From CAZXCQ01 sp964639275 (lineage in GTDB: Bacteria > Desulfobacterota > DSM-4660 > Desulfatiglandales > Desulfatiglandaceae), in contig CAZXCQ010000235.1 in assembly GCA_964639275.1 (NCBI GenBank), forward strand, positions 1 to 9,855: a stretch of DNA of 9,855 nt. Reading direction: 5' to 3'. Of this stretch, positions 7,049 through 9,855 are shown piece by piece. The notes below the pieces were generated by a model. The model saw nothing but the letters and a program-made list of their open reading frames with translations, had not been told where the DNA came from and made no database searches. Numbering within the stretch: the stretch's first letter is position 1; the number at the start of each line of letters is the position of its first letter. Both the position numbers and the translations under genes were made by a program.

Positions 7049-7554
7049 TTTTCATCCTTCCATCCCACCAGGGCCGTGGACAAAAGAAGCGCAGCCGGCT
7101 GCTCCGAGGCATAGGCGGTCTTAATCGCTCCATTGACGGTTGTCTCCAGGGTATCCTCACGATCCAGCGTATAGTGTTGAATACCCAGGGCATCCAGAAT
7201 CTTTCGAATGGCCTTGCCCATGACTGTGTGACAGGCGTTAAACTCCCCCAGCTCACCCCGTTGACTGATGAACATCACGACCGGGATCTGATAAGGAATC
7301 GCCAATGAAGCCAAGGCATTGATACAGTTGCCCAGTCCGGAACTCTGCATCATAAGGGTGCCGTATCGCCCCCCGAGATACTCTCCTGTTATAATGCCAA
7401 TGCCCTCCTCTTCCCGGGCAAGGGTGGTCAGGTGAAAACAGGGGTCCTTTTGGGCTGCTTTTAAAATCCTGCCAATGACAGAGTCCGGCACAAAAGAGAT
7501 TGAACAAATATCATTGGCCTTTAGTAAAGAGACAATCTTTTCGGGCCACGCCAT
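7045..7554 (-). CDS. comD: Sulfopyruvate decarboxylase-type ThDP enzyme, alpha subunit (ComD homologue)
   Basis: A 169-residue protein forming the pyrimidine-binding (PYR) half of the split ThDP enzyme; archaeal ComD has the same size. It carries the activating glutamate region AREEEGIGIITGEYLGG (46-62), the LMMQSSGLGNCINALASLA block (67-85) and the family motif FISQRGELGE (95-104). The frame stays open 30 codons further upstream to 7644, but that extension (with CINLVFFKF) is unlike the family. The ATG at 7554 is preferred because AGAGG lies 6 bases ahead and the family begins with a short helix before FVPDS. The active site should form at the interface with ComE, encoded by the overlapping next gene. 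The upstream dehydrogenase gene ends 114 bases before this start, in an unusually A/T-rich spacer that could contain its own promoter. Sulfopyruvate is the best-known substrate; the sequence does not prove it. Confidence 0.86.
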   Translation of the reverse strand: MAWPEKIVSLLKANDICSISFVPDSVIGRILKAAQKDPCFHLTTLAREEEGIGIITGEYLGGRYGTLMMQSSGLGNCINALASLAIPYQIPVVMFISQRGELGEFNACHTVMGKAIRKILDALGIQHYTLDREDTLETTVNGAIKTAYASEQPAALLLSTALVGWKDEK

Positions 7555-7624
7555 ATCATTCCTCTGGGTTGTCTTATGGAATCCCCATTCCCCTGTCTCA
7601 GTTCCAAATTTGAAGAAAACTAAA

Positions 7625-7641
7625 TTGATACAAAAAATCAA
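7625..7641 (-). promoter_or_regulatory. A/T-rich inverted repeat upstream of comD (weak)
   Basis: TTGAT (7625-7629) and ATCAA (7637-7641) form 5-bp arms around 7 bases, in the A/T-rich 114-base gap between the dehydrogenase and comD genes. It could be part of an internal promoter or operator, but the arms are short and no convincing -10/-35 pair was found. Confidence 0.2.
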
Positions 7642-7668
7642 CATGTCGAAGAGCCCTGCGCCCTTGAG

Positions 7669-8700
7669 CTACCGCTGTGGTTCCACGATCACCTTTATGG
7701 ACTCATGCTCTGCGGGCGCGGCGACCGTCTGGAATCCCCCGGGTGCCTCAGCCATGGAGAGTCGGTGGGTAACAGTTTCCACGACAGGGACCGCTCCTGC
7801 CCCGATCAATTTCAAGGCGGTAAGACAATCGGAAGGGGCCCCTGCATAGGTGCTGGTGAGGGTCACCTCGGTTCTCCAGAAGATGTCGTTGATGGGCATG
7901 GGAATGGTTGCGCCTTCGGCGGCACCTGCAAAGAAGAGCACGGTTCCGCCCTTTTCAACGGCCTTTAGGGCGAGCGGGATAAATCCATCAAAGCAGATAA
8001 TCACCAGATCGGCCAGGTTTCCCCCATTGGCATCGCGGATGGAGGCAAAGAGGCCGTCGTCAGCCTTCAAGGCAAGATCAGCCCCCATCTGTTTTGCCTT
8101 TTTGAGCCGAAAGGGGATAGTATCTGCCGCCGCCACCAGCCCGGCCCCGAGGGCACGGGCCGTACCCACGTGGAGAAGACCGGATATCCCGCTTCCCAGG
8201 ACCAGAACGGATGCCCCGGGTCTAAGACCGGCGTTTATCTGACCCCTTAAGACACAGGCAAGCGGTTCCATAAATGAGGCCGCCTCATAGGTAACGCCAT
8301 CGGGTATGTGAAAGACGCCGCGATCCACGTTGATGGCCGGGATCCGGATATATTCTGAAAACCCACCCGGATAAAAGTGGGTCCCCTTCAGGAGGGTCTC
8401 ACAGACCGTGTGGTGCCCGCTAAGACAATAATGGCAGGTATTACAGGGGACGTGGTGGGTTGCAGCGATTCGATCGCCTGGTCTAAATCCATCTACCCCT
8501 TCTCCGGTCTCGACCACCTCTCCAGCCACCTCATGTCCAAGGACCAGGGGGACCTTGTCCCTCCTGTACCATTCCATGACGTCACTGCCGCATATGCCGC
8601 TGGCGATGACCTTCATCAGCAGCTCGCCCGGGCCTATTTGGGGTACGGGCATTCCCTCCAGCCGGACATCACTGTTGCTGTAATACATCAAGACGCGCAT
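7669..8700 (-). CDS. Zinc-dependent medium-chain alcohol/polyol dehydrogenase
   Basis: A 343-residue NAD(P)-dependent dehydrogenase of the MDR superfamily, in the threonine/sorbitol dehydrogenase-like branch. Catalytic zinc ligands are C37 (GICGSD), H56-E57 (GHEVAG) and the E145 region (FMEPLACV). The structural zinc site is intact: C86, C89, C92 and C100 in PCNTCHYCLSGHHTVC. The Rossmann motif is GSGISG (169-174), and the acidic D193 after the second strand favours NAD over NADP. It should interconvert a secondary alcohol and a ketone, or a primary alcohol and an aldehyde. The frame is open 25 codons upstream, but the ATG at 8700 gives the standard family start (MRVLMYY...DVRLEGMPVP); the ribosome-binding site there is weak (GGA 8 bases away). 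It lies between the aldolase and comD genes on one strand. Oxidation of a hydroxy-sulfonate to the keto acid used by ComDE is a guess from context. Confidence 0.93.
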   Translation of the reverse strand: MRVLMYYSNSDVRLEGMPVPQIGPGELLMKVIASGICGSDVMEWYRRDKVPLVLGHEVAGEVVETGEGVDGFRPGDRIAATHHVPCNTCHYCLSGHHTVCETLLKGTHFYPGGFSEYIRIPAINVDRGVFHIPDGVTYEAASFMEPLACVLRGQINAGLRPGASVLVLGSGISGLLHVGTARALGAGLVAAADTIPFRLKKAKQMGADLALKADDGLFASIRDANGGNLADLVIICFDGFIPLALKAVEKGGTVLFFAGAAEGATIPMPINDIFWRTEVTLTSTYAGAPSDCLTALKLIGAGAVPVVETVTHRLSMAEAPGGFQTVAAPAEHESIKVIVEPQR

Positions 8701-8749
8701 GGTTTTTTCCAAACCTCTAAAAACCCGGGGGGTTGAATGGATTCTTGTG

Positions 8750-8819
8750 GCCAAAGGCGTCACCCCAGCCGGCAAAAAATGGATAAGGCATCGTCAGGAA
8801 CCCATTGATTGCCAAAGGC
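8750..8819. repeat. Pair of GCCAAAGGC direct repeats in the aldolase-dehydrogenase spacer
   Basis: The 9-base partial palindrome GCCAAAGGC occurs at 8750-8758 and again at 8811-8819, 61 bases apart, inside the 121-base gap between two minus-strand genes. Each copy is itself GCC-AAA-GGC. Paired regulator half-sites are possible; chance is also possible. Confidence 0.2.
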
Positions 8820-8821
8820 CT

Positions 8822-9718
8822 CTAGCCCTTTTGATTCTTTAAGGTCTCAAGGAGGTCAAGCGCCTGCTTTGGGGTGGCCTGATCGTGAACCACGGCATTT
8901 AGCGCCCTCATCACCGCCACCGGATGCGGGCTCTGCCAGACATTTCTCCCCAGGTTGATACCAATGGCCCCCTTTTGCATTCCATCATATACGAACTCAA
9001 AGACCTCAAGCTCTGTCTCACACTTGGGACCACCGGCAATCACCACAGGGACTGGACACCCATCCGTTACCTTGTCAAAGCCCTCGTCGCAGTAGTAGGT
9101 CTTTACGATCTTTGCCCCCAGCTCGGCTGCAATGCGGCAGGAAAGGGCGAGGTAGCGGGAAGTCCTTTTCTCCAGCTCTTTTCCAACCGCGGTGACGGCC
9201 ATGACCGGGATGCCATATTCTTCGCACTCATCAACCAGAAAAGAGAGGCTCTGGAGGGTCTCTTTCTCGTAGTCGCTTCCCACGAATATCGAGAGCCCCA
9301 CCGCGGCCACATTCAGACGGATCATGTCTTCGACAGATGTGGTAATCACTTCATCGGCCAGGTCTTTGCCCACGACGCTGGTGCCGCCCGATACCCTCAG
9401 GATGATGGGGGTTTCAATATCCGGATCGATCGACGCCCTCAGGACACCACGTGTGACAAAAAGCCCGTCTGCATAAGGCACAAGGTCTCGAATGGTCTCT
9501 CCCGGTCTTTCAAGACAACGGGTAGGTCCCTGAAAGTACCCGTGATCGATGGGGAGAAACTGGCAATGTCCATCCGGCCTTATCAGACGGGAAAGCCTGT
9601 TTCGCATCCCCCAGCCCAGATTGTCAGAACCCTTGATCGATTTTTCCCTCGTGCCCCTCTCCTGGGGGGGCAGATCCTTTACATCCCTTGCATCCAATAG
9701 TCCGCTTGCATCTGGCAT
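8822..9718 (-). CDS. LsrF-like class I aldolase/thiolase (DeoC/FbaB/LacD superfamily)
   Basis: A 298-residue TIM-barrel aldolase closely resembling LsrF, the E. coli 3-hydroxy-5-phosphonooxypentane-2,4-dione thiolase (about 291 residues). Shared blocks are LGWGMRNRLSRL (34-45), PIDHGYFQGPTRCLERP (56-72), VTRGVLR (88-94), the Schiff-base lysine K206 in KIVKTYY, CPVPVVIAGG (221-230) and GRNVWQSPHPVAVM (258-270). The GG and GRN loops usually bind a phosphate, so a phosphorylated ketose or DHAP-type substrate is likely. The frame can begin at TTG 9787, but ATG 9718 is chosen because GGGAGG stands 8 bases before it and the resulting N-terminus matches LsrF in length. No lsr transport, kinase or regulator genes are visible nearby. 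It is the first gene of the cassette with the zinc dehydrogenase and comDE, so it may cleave or form a C3 sulfonate-containing or other sugar phosphate; that is inference. Confidence 0.91.
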   Translation of the reverse strand: MPDASGLLDARDVKDLPPQERGTREKSIKGSDNLGWGMRNRLSRLIRPDGHCQFLPIDHGYFQGPTRCLERPGETIRDLVPYADGLFVTRGVLRASIDPDIETPIILRVSGGTSVVGKDLADEVITTSVEDMIRLNVAAVGLSIFVGSDYEKETLQSLSFLVDECEEYGIPVMAVTAVGKELEKRTSRYLALSCRIAAELGAKIVKTYYCDEGFDKVTDGCPVPVVIAGGPKCETELEVFEFVYDGMQKGAIGINLGRNVWQSPHPVAVMRALNAVVHDQATPKQALDLLETLKNQKG

Positions 9719-9735
9719 ATCTCCATCCTCCCACA
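9711..9735 (-). promoter_or_regulatory. Ribosome-binding site and start region of the aldolase gene
   Basis: On the minus strand GGGAGG lies 8 bases before ATG 9718. The longer frame beginning with TTG at 9787 lacks such a site. No convincing promoter was found between here and the right edge; the remaining 120 bases show no other gene. Confidence 0.55.
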
Positions 9736-9855
9736 AAAAACGGCGGTTGCGATTGATCTGTCTCTGGTATTTCCCGATGACTCGCAATTGTTAAGTCAAG
9801 AGTAACATCTCAAAAAACAGGGGGAAAGGTGTGGCATGGGGGTCTTTTTTTCTTC

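Noticed and set aside
7555..7644. Thirty-codon N-terminal extension of ComD.
   Set aside because: Unlike the family, in A/T-rich spacer DNA, and the ATG at 7554 has its own ribosome-binding site and gives the usual 169 residues.
8924..9700. A 258-codon plus-strand frame opposite the aldolase.
   Set aside because: The minus-strand frame matches LsrF over its full length with catalytic residues; the opposite frame is a long shadow without recognisable features.

Overview
The window looks like a chromosomal segment of an anaerobic, Gram-negative bacterium, most likely Desulfobacterota or another former deltaproteobacterial lineage. This is inferred from the combination of a TAXI-type TRAP receptor, a SYLF-domain protein, a very large AsmA-like envelope protein and archaeal-type two-subunit sulfopyruvate decarboxylase homologues. 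No rRNA, tRNA, CRISPR array, transposase or phage gene was seen.

Left part (1-1212): the N-terminal half of a TAXI-family solute receptor runs off the left edge on the minus strand. A roughly 725-base intergenic stretch follows. It holds a degenerate palindromic repeat with a nested hairpin (600-653), a perfect 7-bp inverted repeat that could be an operator (1035-1049), a good sigma-70 promoter candidate (1123-1151) and a possible short leader ORF (1168-1194).

Middle part (1213-6379, plus strand): three exported or envelope genes in a row. They encode an unrecognised small secreted protein, a SYLF/Ysc84 lipid-binding protein and a 1224-residue AsmA-like protein with one N-terminal anchor. 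They are probably co-transcribed and suggest a cell-envelope or lipid-handling module. The block ends in a strong hairpin at 6421-6453 that probably terminates convergent transcripts from both sides.

Right part (6485-9718, minus strand): a four-gene catabolic cassette. In transcription order it encodes an LsrF-like class I aldolase, a zinc-dependent medium-chain dehydrogenase, and ComD and ComE, the alpha and beta subunits of a sulfopyruvate decarboxylase-type ThDP enzyme whose genes overlap by ATGA. The simplest reading is a C3-sulfonate (or related 2-oxoacid) pathway in which the dehydrogenase makes or removes a keto compound and ComDE decarboxylates a 2-oxoacid such as sulfopyruvate. The substrate is not proven by the sequence. 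The combination of an LsrF-type aldolase, a zinc dehydrogenase and ComDE is the most interesting element here, because it matches no pathway I can name exactly.
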